Below, in pieces: positions 23,817 to 31,284 of a stretch of DNA of 41,554 bases. The position numbers and the translations under genes were made by a program. Every line of letters starts with the position of its first letter. Position 1 is the first letter of the stretch. Origin of the DNA: an uncultured Phascolarctobacterium sp. (lineage in GTDB: Bacteria > Bacillota > Negativicutes > Acidaminococcales > Acidaminococcaceae); the NCBI GenBank assembly GCA_900551745.1, contig URXA01000011.1, positions 1 through 41,554 of the forward strand, written 5' to 3'. The notes under the pieces are model-generated. The model was not told the origin of the DNA. It made no database searches and was given only the letters and a program-made list of their open reading frames with translations.

Positions 23817-24529
23817 CGTTTGCTGAAATAATGCAGTTGAAAGGGAAGGAAGCGGGACTGAGCTTTACAGCTCAGCAGCTGGAACAATTCAGTGCTTATT
23901 ATGAACTGCTTGTGGAGACGAATAAAGTGATGAATCTGACAGCGATAACCGAGCCTGAAGAAGTAGCTGTCAAACATATGATTGATTCTCTGCTGGCATT
24001 TGATGAGAAGCTGTTCGGTGAAACAACTTTAGCTGATGTTGGTACAGGAGCAGGATTTCCTGGTATCCCCCTGAAGATATACTGCCCTTCTTTAAAAGTA
24101 ACTTTGATTGATTCCCTGGCTAAACGGCTGAAATTTTTAGAAACGATTATTACTGAATTAGGACTAAAAGGCATTCGCTGTGTGCATTTACGGGCCGAGG
24201 ATGCCGGCAGGGATCCCAGGCATCGTGAAAAGTATGATCTGGTGACGGCAAGAGCAGTGGCCAGACTGAGTGTTTTGGCAGAATATTGTCTGCCATTAGT
24301 AAAAACAGGCGGTAGTTTTATTGCATTAAAAGGCAGCAAATATCAGAAAGAGATAGCTGCTGCCGATAAAGCGCTGCAAATTTTGGGCGGGTGCCTGGTA
24401 AGTGCCGACGCCGTAAAGCTTCCTGGGTTGAATGATGGTCGTGCTATTGTAAAAATAGCCAAAATAAAAACTACTCCCAAGGCATATCCGCGCAAAGCTG
24501 GTTTGCCGGACAAACAGCCCCTGGAATAA
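23813..24529 (+). CDS. rsmG: 16S rRNA (guanine-527-N7)-methyltransferase RsmG
   Basis: The 238-residue methyltransferase has the SAM-binding motif DVGTGAGFPGIPLKI (about residue 76) and the VTARAVARL segment near residue 142. It methylates G527 of 16S rRNA. The start overlaps the mnmG stop by four bases. The last ~15 residues are a basic, proline-rich tail not usual for the core fold. Confidence 0.96.
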   Translation: MTFAEIMQLKGKEAGLSFTAQQLEQFSAYYELLVETNKVMNLTAITEPEEVAVKHMIDSLLAFDEKLFGETTLADVGTGAGFPGIPLKIYCPSLKVTLIDSLAKRLKFLETIITELGLKGIRCVHLRAEDAGRDPRHREKYDLVTARAVARLSVLAEYCLPLVKTGGSFIALKGSKYQKEIAAADKALQILGGCLVSADAVKLPGLNDGRAIVKIAKIKTTPKAYPRKAGLPDKQPLE

Positions 24530-24547
24530 ATAGTGGAGGTTAAGTTT

Positions 24548-25432
24548 ATGACAGTTGATGATGGATTTTCTGTTTTAGAAGCAGGACGTGCGGAAATGGG
24601 TACCAAGCATAACAGTAAGGCAATTGAGGTAGTACGGGTACCTTTGGCTAAAGTTATACCGAATCCTTACCAGCCGCGTAAAACCTTTGATGAAGAAGGT
24701 TTGCAGGATCTGGCGGCGTCTATTGCCCAATATGGAGTTTTGCAGCCGCTCTTGGTAGCGCCCATGGAAGATGGCAGCGGTAATTATCTGCTCATCGCCG
24801 GCGAGAGGCGTCTGCGTGCTTCCAAAATGGCAGCTTTGAGTGAGATTCCTGTTATTATCAGTGATTATACTCAACAGCAGATTGCGGAGATAGCTTTGAT
24901 CGAAAATCTGCAGCGTGAGGATCTGCATTATTTGGAGGAAGCCGAAGGCTACGAAATGCTGATGAATGAATTCCATCTGACGCAGGACTCTATGGCGGCC
25001 CGGGTTGGTAAAAAACAATCGACTATTGCCAATAAGCTGCGTTTATTGCGTTTGCCGCAGCCTGTACGCGAGGCTCTGCGTAAAAATGCCTTAACAGAAA
25101 GGCATGCCAGAGTTTTGCTTAAGCTGCCGACAGAGGCTGAGCAGCTGCAGATCATAGAAGCGATTGTAAAGAATAATTTCAGCGTGCGTCAGACGGAAGA
25201 ATATGTAAAAAAATATTTGGATGCAGGTGAAGGCGAAGTTACTCCAAAGAAAAAGCGGCTGGTGATCGTTAATGATGTGCGTATCTATCTTAACAGCATC
25301 AAGCAAATCGTTTCTACGATAAAAGACGTTGGTATTCCCGTATCAATGGAGCAGGATGTTGACGGTGGTGACGTGTTGGTGACTTTAAGAATCCGCAATA
25401 CTAAAAAACCAAAAGAACCGCGTTTGTTTTAA
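24548..25432 (+). CDS. noc: ParB/Noc-family nucleoid protein
   Basis: This 294-residue protein has the ParB CTPase fold: PNPYQPR, LIAGERRLRASK (GERR box) and ENLQREDL, then a helix-turn-helix (QDSMAARVGKKQSTIANKLRLLRLP). It lies right after rsmG, the position of Noc (nucleoid occlusion) in Bacillus, while a separate parB sits next to parA. The N-terminus lacks the clear amphipathic membrane helix of Bacillus Noc, so it could be a second ParB. The start is ATG 24548, eight bases after GGAGG. Target sites cannot be told from sequence. Confidence 0.85.
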   Translation: MTVDDGFSVLEAGRAEMGTKHNSKAIEVVRVPLAKVIPNPYQPRKTFDEEGLQDLAASIAQYGVLQPLLVAPMEDGSGNYLLIAGERRLRASKMAALSEIPVIISDYTQQQIAEIALIENLQREDLHYLEEAEGYEMLMNEFHLTQDSMAARVGKKQSTIANKLRLLRLPQPVREALRKNALTERHARVLLKLPTEAEQLQIIEAIVKNNFSVRQTEEYVKKYLDAGEGEVTPKKKRLVIVNDVRIYLNSIKQIVSTIKDVGIPVSMEQDVDGGDVLVTLRIRNTKKPKEPRLF

Positions 25433-25439
25433 GCTTACT

Positions 25440-25473
25440 AAAGCAGTGGTCTGTGAAGATCACTGCTTTTCTT
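25440..25473 (+). terminator. Terminator after noc
   Basis: A 12-bp stem (25440-25451 with 25458-25469, one G-U pair) is followed by T-rich sequence. It ends the rnpA-noc arm of plus-strand genes. Confidence 0.85.
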
Positions 25474-25562
25474 TATGGATTTTCAAGAATATTCCTGTAC
25501 AAATCCAGCTAATGTAGTAAAATAGAAATAAGGTGACAGGAGAATAAGGGAGGGTCAATTCC

Positions 25563-26582
25563 ATGGACTATAATGAGGTTTTACAAACGGCGCGGACAAA
25601 AATCGGGACTAAATGTAAGGCTTGTCCTATCTGTAATGGTGCAGCCTGCAGAAATACTATGCCTGGGCCAGGGGCGAAGGGTATAGGGGATACTGCTATC
25701 CGTAATTATCAGAAATGGCAGGAGATCCGTGTCAATATGGATACACTTTGTGAAAAAAAACAGATAGATACAGGTTTGGAGCTGTTTGGAAAGCACTTCA
25801 GCTATCCTTTTTTTGCCGGTCCTGTAGGAGCAATAGCAATGCATTACAGTAACGCTTATAGTGACGTTACTTATAATGAAGTCTTGGTTTCAGCCTGTGC
25901 GGAAAATGGTATTGCCGCCTTTACAGGCGACGGTCTGGACAGCAGTGTCATGGCAGCGGCTACGCAGGCTATCAAAGCTGTTGACGGGCAGGGTATACCT
26001 ACTGTAAAACCCTGGAATATGGAAACGATTAAAGAAAAGCTGGCCCTTGTAAAGGAGTCTGGAGCTTTTGCCGTAGCTATGGATATTGATGCTGCTGGAT
26101 TACCGTTTTTGCAGAATATGATGCCGCCGGCCGGCAGCAAATCCGTTTCTGAACTGGCAGAAATTGCCCAGCAAGCAGGTGTACCGTTTATTGTAAAAGG
26201 CATTATGACGGCGAAGGCAGCGTTAAAAGCGCAGCAGGCGGGAGCGCAGGCGATCATTGTTTCTAACCATGGCGGACGTGTCCTGGATCAGTGTGCCGCA
26301 ACGGCAGAAGTATTGCCGGAGATAGCGGCGGCAGCAGGCGGAAAGATGCGTATTATTGTTGACGGCGGCATTCGCAGTGGTGTGGATATTTTTAAAGCTC
26401 TGGCCTTGGGTGCCGATGCTGTCGTTATTGCCCGTCCGTTTGTTACTGCTGTTTTTGGCGGAGGGAAAGAGGGCGTCAAAGTATATATCGAAAAACTGGC
26501 TGCTGAACTGAAAGATACTATGGCGATGTGCGGTGCGTCAACATTGAAGGAAATAACTTCTGAGATGGTGCGACGCAGTTAA
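25563..26582 (+). CDS. FMN-dependent alpha-hydroxyacid dehydrogenase/oxidase with N-terminal cysteine cluster
   Basis: The 339-residue TIM-barrel flavoprotein has the family's FMN and substrate residues: K212 in IVKGIMT, the catalytic H236 in SNHGGRVLD and VDGGIRSG near residue 270. The family oxidises L-lactate, glycolate or similar 2-hydroxy acids. It is odd in carrying four cysteines close together near the N-terminus (C18, C21, C24, C29), which may bind iron-sulfur or zinc; this occurs in a clade of anaerobic relatives. ATG follows GGGAGGG. It is a single-gene unit closed by the parS-containing terminator. Confidence 0.85.
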   Translation: MDYNEVLQTARTKIGTKCKACPICNGAACRNTMPGPGAKGIGDTAIRNYQKWQEIRVNMDTLCEKKQIDTGLELFGKHFSYPFFAGPVGAIAMHYSNAYSDVTYNEVLVSACAENGIAAFTGDGLDSSVMAAATQAIKAVDGQGIPTVKPWNMETIKEKLALVKESGAFAVAMDIDAAGLPFLQNMMPPAGSKSVSELAEIAQQAGVPFIVKGIMTAKAALKAQQAGAQAIIVSNHGGRVLDQCAATAEVLPEIAAAAGGKMRIIVDGGIRSGVDIFKALALGADAVVIARPFVTAVFGGGKEGVKVYIEKLAAELKDTMAMCGASTLKEITSEMVRRS

Positions 26583-26608
26583 ACATTTATAAGTGCAGAA
26601 GCATTACG

Positions 26609-26642
26609 AAGAGGATGTTTCACGTGAAACATCCTCTTTTTA
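26609..26642 (+). terminator. Terminator of the hydroxyacid oxidase gene, with a parS core
   Basis: A perfect 30-bp palindrome (26609-26638, AAGAGGAT outer arms around the parS core) is followed by T-rich bases. It lies 27 bases after the stop codon, so it works as an intrinsic terminator hairpin as well as carrying parS. Confidence 0.8.
26616..26631. promoter_or_regulatory. parS: parS site 1
   Basis: The 16-bp palindrome TGTTTCACGTGAAACA is an exact match to the chromosomal parS consensus bound by ParB. It forms the middle of the terminator after the hydroxyacid oxidase gene. Confidence 0.95.
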
Positions 26643-26673
26643 CTCATATTTGGAAATAGTGAAGGGAAGAAAA

Positions 26674-27132
26674 ATGGAAATAATAAAAATTGTAAGACGA
26701 GAACGAAATTTGCTGGAAGCATTAATGCTTATTTGGGAAGATTCGGTGCGTCATACACATGATTTTTTGAGGGAGAGCGATATTAAAGCGCTGCGTCCGT
26801 TGGTATATCAGAATTTGGAATCTATTCCGGAATTATGGGCCATTAAGGGTGCAGATAGCTGTTATAAAGGTTTCATGGGCATTGACGGAATAAAGCTGGA
26901 AATGTTATTCGTTGCAGGCAGTGAACGTGGGCAGGGATTTGGTTCGAAGCTGCTGCGTTATGCCGTCAGCGGGCTTGGAGTGACGGAAGTCGACGTTAAT
27001 GAACAAAATCTGCAGGCCTATTGTTTTTATCAGAAACAAGGTTTTAAAAAATATTCGCGGTCTGAGTTGGATGGACAAGGTAATTCGTTTCCTGTTTTGC
27101 ATCTCAGGTATATATCTGCAAAAGATAGTTAA
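26674..27132 (+). CDS. GNAT-family N-acetyltransferase
   Basis: This 152-residue protein has the GNAT acetyl-CoA loop RGQGFGSKLL (residues about 88-97) preceded by LEMLFVAGSE, and ends with the usual YCFYQKQGFKKYSR. A HTHDFL motif near the N-terminus resembles YjaB-type acetyltransferases. The substrate is unknown. The start at ATG 26674 is after GAAGGGAAG; the frame is open upstream through parS but there is no reason to start there. First of a run of acetyltransferase genes. Confidence 0.87.
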   Translation: MEIIKIVRRERNLLEALMLIWEDSVRHTHDFLRESDIKALRPLVYQNLESIPELWAIKGADSCYKGFMGIDGIKLEMLFVAGSERGQGFGSKLLRYAVSGLGVTEVDVNEQNLQAYCFYQKQGFKKYSRSELDGQGNSFPVLHLRYISAKDS

Positions 27133-27159
27133 AAATATAAAGAAGGTAGGTAGATCATA

Positions 27160-27627
27160 ATGAAATTTCAGGCAGCGCTGCTGGTTGTAAAAAATATGGA
27201 AAGGTCAGTCAAATTTTATAAGGAAGTTTTAGGACTGAGAGTCACTATGGATCTGGGAGCGAATGTTACTTTAACAGGCGGGGTAGCGTTACAGACTCAA
27301 GAAAGCTGGTGTGAATTTATCAGCAAGTATCTTCAAAATATCAGTTTTGGCGGCAATGCTGCTGAGCTGTACTTTGAAGAAGATGAATTTGATGATTTTT
27401 TAAAGAAACTAGCGGAAATAAAAGGGATCATTTGTGTACATCCAGTACAGCAATATAGCTGGGGGCAAAGAGTAATTCGCTTTTATGACCCTGATTTTCA
27501 TATTTTGGAGGTTGGTGAAAATATGAAGTCTGTCTGCAGACGATTTCTCGACAGCGGCATGACGATAGAAGCTGCTGCTGTAAGAATGAATGTGCCGGAA
27601 AAATTTGTTCGTGCCTGTGTGAGATAA
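27160..27627 (+). CDS. VOC (glyoxalase/bleomycin-resistance) fold protein
   Basis: The 155-residue protein begins with the VOC pattern LLVVKNMERSVKFYKEVLGL and has RFYDPDFHILEVGE near residue 117, with possible metal ligands. The last ~30 residues add a helix-turn-helix-like tail (MTIEAAAVRMNVPEKFVRACVR), which is not part of a minimal VOC domain. Members include glyoxalase I-like and dioxygenase proteins; function is not assignable. ATG after AAGGTAGGT. Confidence 0.85.
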   Translation: MKFQAALLVVKNMERSVKFYKEVLGLRVTMDLGANVTLTGGVALQTQESWCEFISKYLQNISFGGNAAELYFEEDEFDDFLKKLAEIKGIICVHPVQQYSWGQRVIRFYDPDFHILEVGENMKSVCRRFLDSGMTIEAAAVRMNVPEKFVRACVR

Positions 27628-27644
27628 AACTGGGAGGTGGATAG

Positions 27645-28100
27645 ATGATGTTAAAAATAGAAATGCTGACAGTGGAAACAGTTGGCTCGTTGAAACCTTT
27701 ACTATTGGAGCTGGCTGATTATCATAATCAGATAGCTGTAAATTTCCGGGGGTTGTATCCGCTGGTTTGTGTAGATGAAAAAATCAGGGTTCTGCAGCAG
27801 GGAATCAGCGCAGGCAAAACTGTCGCAGCAGTTCTGACTGATGATCATGAGTGGAGAGGTTTCTGCGTTTTTTCGCATACTGATGTCTGCGGCAGTATTG
27901 ACTATCTTTATATCAGGCAGGAACTGCGTGGGCAGGGGGCGGGAAAGATGCTGATGCAATGGATGCTTGAGCGACTTGAGCGTCTGCCTTTGAAGCTGCT
28001 GGAACTGAAAGTTGTTTGTGGAAATACTGAAGCGGAGCGGTTTTATGAACATTATGGTTTTGCTGCCAGAACAATAACTATGGCCAAAGAATTAAAATAA
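27645..28100 (+). CDS. GNAT-family N-acetyltransferase
   Basis: A 151-residue GNAT enzyme with the acetyl-CoA loop RGQGAGKMLMQ (about residues 102-112), preceded by IDYLYIRQEL, and the C-terminal ERFYEHYGFAA. The start has two adjacent ATGs after GGGAGGTGG. It follows the VOC gene by 17 bases. The reading frame continues open after its stop into the micro-ORF at 28128. Confidence 0.87.
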   Translation: MMLKIEMLTVETVGSLKPLLLELADYHNQIAVNFRGLYPLVCVDEKIRVLQQGISAGKTVAAVLTDDHEWRGFCVFSHTDVCGSIDYLYIRQELRGQGAGKMLMQWMLERLERLPLKLLELKVVCGNTEAERFYEHYGFAARTITMAKELK

Positions 28101-28127
28101 AGGCTGCTGTTTTATAGGAGAGATTTT

Positions 28128-28268
28128 CTGCTGGAAAAGGCATTGACGCAGAAAGAGTTAAGCGCTTTATTAGGGATGCCGACATTTGAAATTTATGAGA
28201 AACTTTGTTGGCAGATTGAAGCCGATCTGAAAAAGTTATTATATCTTAAACGCAAGCCGAATAAATAA
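28128..28268 (+). CDS. Possible micro-ORF after the second GNAT gene
   Basis: A 46-codon frame with no ATG: CTG at 28128 and 28131 follow ATAGGAGAG, and a TTG is at 28143. It reads LEKALTQKELSALLGMPTFE then a basic end, which looks like a small helical protein or the end of a broken gene. It is in the same frame as the stop of the upstream GNAT gene. It may be a real peptide, a pseudogene remnant or chance. I know no family for it. Confidence 0.35.
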   Translation: MLEKALTQKELSALLGMPTFEIYEKLCWQIEADLKKLLYLKRKPNK

Positions 28269-28306
28269 TAAGTACGAACATAAAAACTGAAAGATGAAGG
28301 TGGAAA

Positions 28307-28831
28307 ATGTTTAAATTACGTCCTTTTAAAAACAGTGATGCTGCCTGTATGCCTTCATGGATTATTGATGAACGGGAATTTTATTTTTGGAGTGCGGGAA
28401 AATTTACATATCCATTAACGGCAGATCAGATAATTGCCTATGCGGAAGCGATGGCTGATGAGCAGACAGCATGGCCTATGACAGTTCTGGCAGAAAATGG
28501 GTCACCGGCAGGACATATACTATTGAGACGTGCGGATTACCTGCAGCGGAGCATTCATTTAGGATTTGTTCTTTTGGCACCACAATATAGAGGTAATGGC
28601 TGCGGACAGGCTTTATTGCGTCTGATAAAAAAGTACGTACAGGAGATTTTGGGCATGCAGCGTTTAACTTTAGGAGTATTCACCAATAATTTACAGGCAG
28701 TAAACTGCTATAAGCGTGGAGGCTTTAAAGCTGTTGATGGTGCGAAGGTGATTTTTCCGCTGTACAATGTGGAATTTTTAGGAGAACAATGGGAAATAAT
28801 AGAAATGGAGTGGTTGACAGGTGAGGGATAA
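28307..28831 (+). CDS. GNAT-family N-acetyltransferase
   Basis: The 174-residue protein is a RimI/RimJ-type acetyltransferase with YRGNGCGQALLRL (about residue 95-107) and NLQAVNCYKRGGFKAV near residue 127. ATG follows GAAGGTGG. Its stop codon lies inside the next gene's start region, so the two are translated in a coupled manner. The substrate is unknown. Confidence 0.87.
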   Translation: MFKLRPFKNSDAACMPSWIIDEREFYFWSAGKFTYPLTADQIIAYAEAMADEQTAWPMTVLAENGSPAGHILLRRADYLQRSIHLGFVLLAPQYRGNGCGQALLRLIKKYVQEILGMQRLTLGVFTNNLQAVNCYKRGGFKAVDGAKVIFPLYNVEFLGEQWEIIEMEWLTGEG

Positions 28832-29846
28832 ATGCATTCTGCCGTTTTTAATAACTGAACGGCTGGAATTTTTTCAACTGACACAGGCTGATTTGCCGGA
28901 GCTAGAAATATTGCTGGGTGATCCTGAGATCATGTATGCCTGGGAGCATGGCTTTACTAAAATAGAATCACAGGCCTGGCTGAATGAAAATCTTCGCCGT
29001 TATAGCAGTGATGGTTACAGCTACTGGGCAGTTCGTAAAAAAAATGATGGCACTCTTATTGGTGTGATGGGTATACTGAAAGAAGTGGCAGAAGGTAAGG
29101 AACATATTGGAATAGGTTATATTTTGAACAAAAAATATTGGGGACAAGGCTATGCAGGAGAAGGAACTGCGGCTTTGTGTCAATATGCTTTTCGTAAACT
29201 GCGGCTGCAAACGCTTACGGCGCAGGTCAGGACGAATAATTTTGCTTCGCAGCACATTGCAGAAGGACTTGGTATGCAGTCAATGTGTAAATTTATGAAA
29301 ATTTACCGCGGTCAGGAAATGCCGCATTTTCTTTATACGCTGGAGCGTGATAAATGGTTGGAGACAGCATCGAACGGAACTGTAGTAATGCTGGAACTGG
29401 GAGTAAAAAAAGATTTTTTACGATTATTACTGCTGGGGGACGAAGACGAGAAAATGCTGGATCGTTATCTGAAGCGAGGAGATCTGTTTGCTTTATATAA
29501 GGGAGATCTGAAAGCGACAGTGGTCGTGACTCAGGAAAAAGAGGATGTGTTTGAAGTCAAAAACCTGGCGGTCTGGCCGCAGGAACAGCGTCGTGGTTAT
29601 GGAAGGTTTTTAATGACAGAAATGTGCCGTCTGTATAGCCGCTGGGGAACAAGAATGTTGGTGGGAACAGGTGATGTTTTTGAAGTGCTGAATTTTTATC
29701 AAGCCTGTGGTTTTACAAGAAGTCATGTGATAAAAAATTTTTTTACAGATAATTATCCGCAGCCGATTTTTGAAAATGGCATACAGCTTAAAGATATGGT
29801 GTATTTAGAACGTTTTTTGAAGGACGATCGCAGGCTTAAAAAGTAA
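28821..29846 (+). CDS. Fused two-domain GNAT acetyltransferase
   Basis: The 341-residue protein contains two GNAT domains. The first (about 1-178) is RimJ/RimL-like, with LITERLEF and the loop GQGYAGEGTAALC. The second (about 185-341) has RRGYGRFLMTEMC and LNFYQACGF. GTG 28821 overlaps the end of the upstream gene by 11 bases. No signal peptide. The two domains may act on one pathway or one may be regulatory. It ends near a bidirectional terminator. Confidence 0.85.
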   Translation: MRDKCILPFLITERLEFFQLTQADLPELEILLGDPEIMYAWEHGFTKIESQAWLNENLRRYSSDGYSYWAVRKKNDGTLIGVMGILKEVAEGKEHIGIGYILNKKYWGQGYAGEGTAALCQYAFRKLRLQTLTAQVRTNNFASQHIAEGLGMQSMCKFMKIYRGQEMPHFLYTLERDKWLETASNGTVVMLELGVKKDFLRLLLLGDEDEKMLDRYLKRGDLFALYKGDLKATVVVTQEKEDVFEVKNLAVWPQEQRRGYGRFLMTEMCRLYSRWGTRMLVGTGDVFEVLNFYQACGFTRSHVIKNFFTDNYPQPIFENGIQLKDMVYLERFLKDDRRLKK

Positions 29847-29895
29847 GCTGTGTTATGAGATCTATAGTTTTAATGATAAGCTCTGTACATAGAAT

Positions 29896-29930
29896 AAAAA
29901 AGCGATGTTTCATTTGAAACATCGCTTTTT
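29896..29930. terminator. Bidirectional terminator with a degenerate parS core
   Basis: AAAAAGCGATGTTTCA and TGAAACATCGCTTTTT form a perfect stem around a TT centre. It serves the convergent double-GNAT and ACT genes. The core TGTTTCATTTGAAACA (29906-29921) differs from parS only in the central CG. Confidence 0.85.
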
Positions 29931-29985
29931 GCTGTTATGCTGTTATGCTGTTATGCTGTTATGCTGTTATGCTGTTATGCTGTTA
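29931..29985. repeat. Tandem 8-bp repeat, about 6.9 copies
   Basis: GCTGTTAT is repeated perfectly six times, with a seventh partial unit. The repeat follows the terminator and includes the stop codon of the ACT gene at its right end, so copy-number change would alter the sequence after the stop but not the protein. This is a slippage-prone array. Confidence 0.95.
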
Positions 29986-30343
29986 GCTGATAGCCGTTGG
30001 CACTTAATGCAGCAGCAGCCTTCTGCAGATGGGTTTCTTTGATAAGGATATAGTCAGTATTATAGGTTGAAACGGCAAAAATACTGATACCGGCATTTGC
30101 CAGCAGGCTGGAAATTTTAGCGAGGATACCAACTAAAGCAAAATCAAGTAAGCCGCAGATTTTTAAAGCCCGCCAGCCTCGTTCACATTGCAGAACGGTT
30201 GCAGGAAGGTCGGCTTCAGGGCAGACCAGGGATAATTCTTCAGCAGTTTTACTAAAAAAATACAGCGGCATCTGCCAGTTTATTTGAGAAGTATCCTGAA
30301 TCTGGCATACAGCAAACGTTTGTGGTAGAATCTGTAATTGCAT
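29975..30343 (-). CDS. ACT-domain protein
   Basis: This 122-residue protein is likely one or two ACT folds: the C-terminal half LVGILAKISSLLANAGISIFAVSTYNTDYILI is the ACT pattern of amino-acid sensing domains (CASTOR/ACT_7-like). It has no enzyme domain, so it is a stand-alone ligand-binding protein, possibly regulatory. The stop lies in the tandem repeat. The ATG follows AAGGAGC. Confidence 0.85.
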   Translation of the reverse strand: MQLQILPQTFAVCQIQDTSQINWQMPLYFFSKTAEELSLVCPEADLPATVLQCERGWRALKICGLLDFALVGILAKISSLLANAGISIFAVSTYNTDYILIKETHLQKAAAALSANGYQLTA

Positions 30344-30376
30344 ATAATTGCTCCTTAAAATATTAATGATGCTTTA

Positions 30377-30405
30377 AGTATAAGCAGTATAGTCGATTAC
30401 TGCAA
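30377..30405 (-). promoter_or_regulatory. Promoter of the ACT gene
   Basis: Minus-strand TTGCAG (30400-30405), 17 bases and TATACT (30377-30382), about 35 bases upstream of the start codon. An inverted repeat GCAGTA/TACTGC (30384-30403) overlaps it and may be an operator or the end of the CMD transcript. Confidence 0.6.
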
Positions 30406-30407
30406 AT

Positions 30408-30779
30408 TTATTTGGCAGAAAATATCTGTCCGGCTACGGTAACAGCGTTGAGGACTTTAGGAAAACCCGTATAAGGTATGCAGTGCAGTAACGCTTCGAT
30501 AATTTTTTCTTCTTTTATGCCGACATGTAATGCTGCGTTGATATGTACCTGCAGCTGGGCTTCGCAGCCACCTGCCGTTAAAAGGCTGGCCAGCGTCAGC
30601 AGTTCCCGTTCCTGCAGACTGAGCCCGGGACGTTCGTAAATCTGGCCAAAAGCAAATTCAATGATATAGCGGGCCAAATCAGGAGCAATATCACTGAGTT
30701 TTTCGATGACGTTGCTGCCAGCAGTCCCATCGATTTTCTTTAAATTTTCTAAACCTGTTTTAAAATAATTATCAGACAT
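30408..30779 (-). CDS. Carboxymuconolactone decarboxylase (CMD) family protein
   Basis: The 123-residue protein has the CMD fold, with LQERELLTLASLLTAGGCEAQ and HINAALHVGIKEEKIIEAL. Family members include decarboxylases and AhpD-like disulfide enzymes; no CxxC is present, so it is not a classical AhpD. It is transcribed divergently from a MerR-family gene, which probably controls it through the operator at 30811-30841. Start follows GGAGGTG. Confidence 0.88.
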   Translation of the reverse strand: MSDNYFKTGLENLKKIDGTAGSNVIEKLSDIAPDLARYIIEFAFGQIYERPGLSLQERELLTLASLLTAGGCEAQLQVHINAALHVGIKEEKIIEALLHCIPYTGFPKVLNAVTVAGQIFSAK

Positions 30780-30810
30780 TTACATTCACCTCCAAAATGA
30801 TTACAATGAA

Positions 30811-30841
30811 AGTATAAATTTTAGACTATACTCTAAGTCAA
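30811..30841 (-). promoter_or_regulatory. MerR-type operator-promoter of the CMD gene
   Basis: On the minus strand TTGACT (30836-30841) and TATACT (30811-30816) are separated by 19 bases, the over-long spacer that MerR-family activators need. Within it is a near-perfect dyad, TTAGAGTATAGTCTAA. The divergent gene at 30858 encodes a MerR regulator. Confidence 0.75.
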
Positions 30842-30857
30842 GGATTAAGGATAAAAA

Positions 30858-31247
30858 ATGAAAATAGGTGCATTTGCGGAATTAACTGGGATCAGTGCTT
30901 ATACTTTGAGATATTATGAAAAAAAGGGACTGCTGCTCGTCAAACGTGATCAAAATGGCTGTCGTAATTATCTGGCCGAAGATAGGGAATGGGTACAGTT
31001 TTTGTGTAAATTAAAAGCGACAGGGATGCTGCTGCGTGATATAAAGAAATATGCACAGCTGCGTTATGAGGGAGACGTTACTATTGCCGAGCGGTTGGAG
31101 CTTTTACTGAAACATCAGGTTTATGTAGCTGAAGAGGTGCATAAATGGCAGCAGTACAGTGAAAATCTGCAGGCTAAAATAGCTGTTTATCAAGAACAAT
31201 TATTACAGCAGCGACAGAATGCTCAGGTTCTATTGCGGCAATTATGA
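30858..31247 (+). CDS. MerR-family transcription regulator
   Basis: The 129-residue protein starts with the MerR winged helix pattern (KIGAFAELTGISAYTLRYYEKKGLL) followed by a long coiled-coil helix for dimerisation (about 80-125). No cysteine pattern for metal binding is present, so it senses an organic ligand or stress instead. It is divergent from the CMD-family gene and probably activates it by twisting the 19-bp-spaced promoter. ATG follows AAGGAT. Confidence 0.92.
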   Translation: MKIGAFAELTGISAYTLRYYEKKGLLLVKRDQNGCRNYLAEDREWVQFLCKLKATGMLLRDIKKYAQLRYEGDVTIAERLELLLKHQVYVAEEVHKWQQYSENLQAKIAVYQEQLLQQRQNAQVLLRQL

Positions 31248-31284
31248 ATACAGGATGTAAATTCTTTATCAGAGGATGAAAAAA

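Noticed and set aside
29931..29985. CRISPR-like repeat
   Set aside because: Units are 8 bp with no spacers; a simple tandem repeat.
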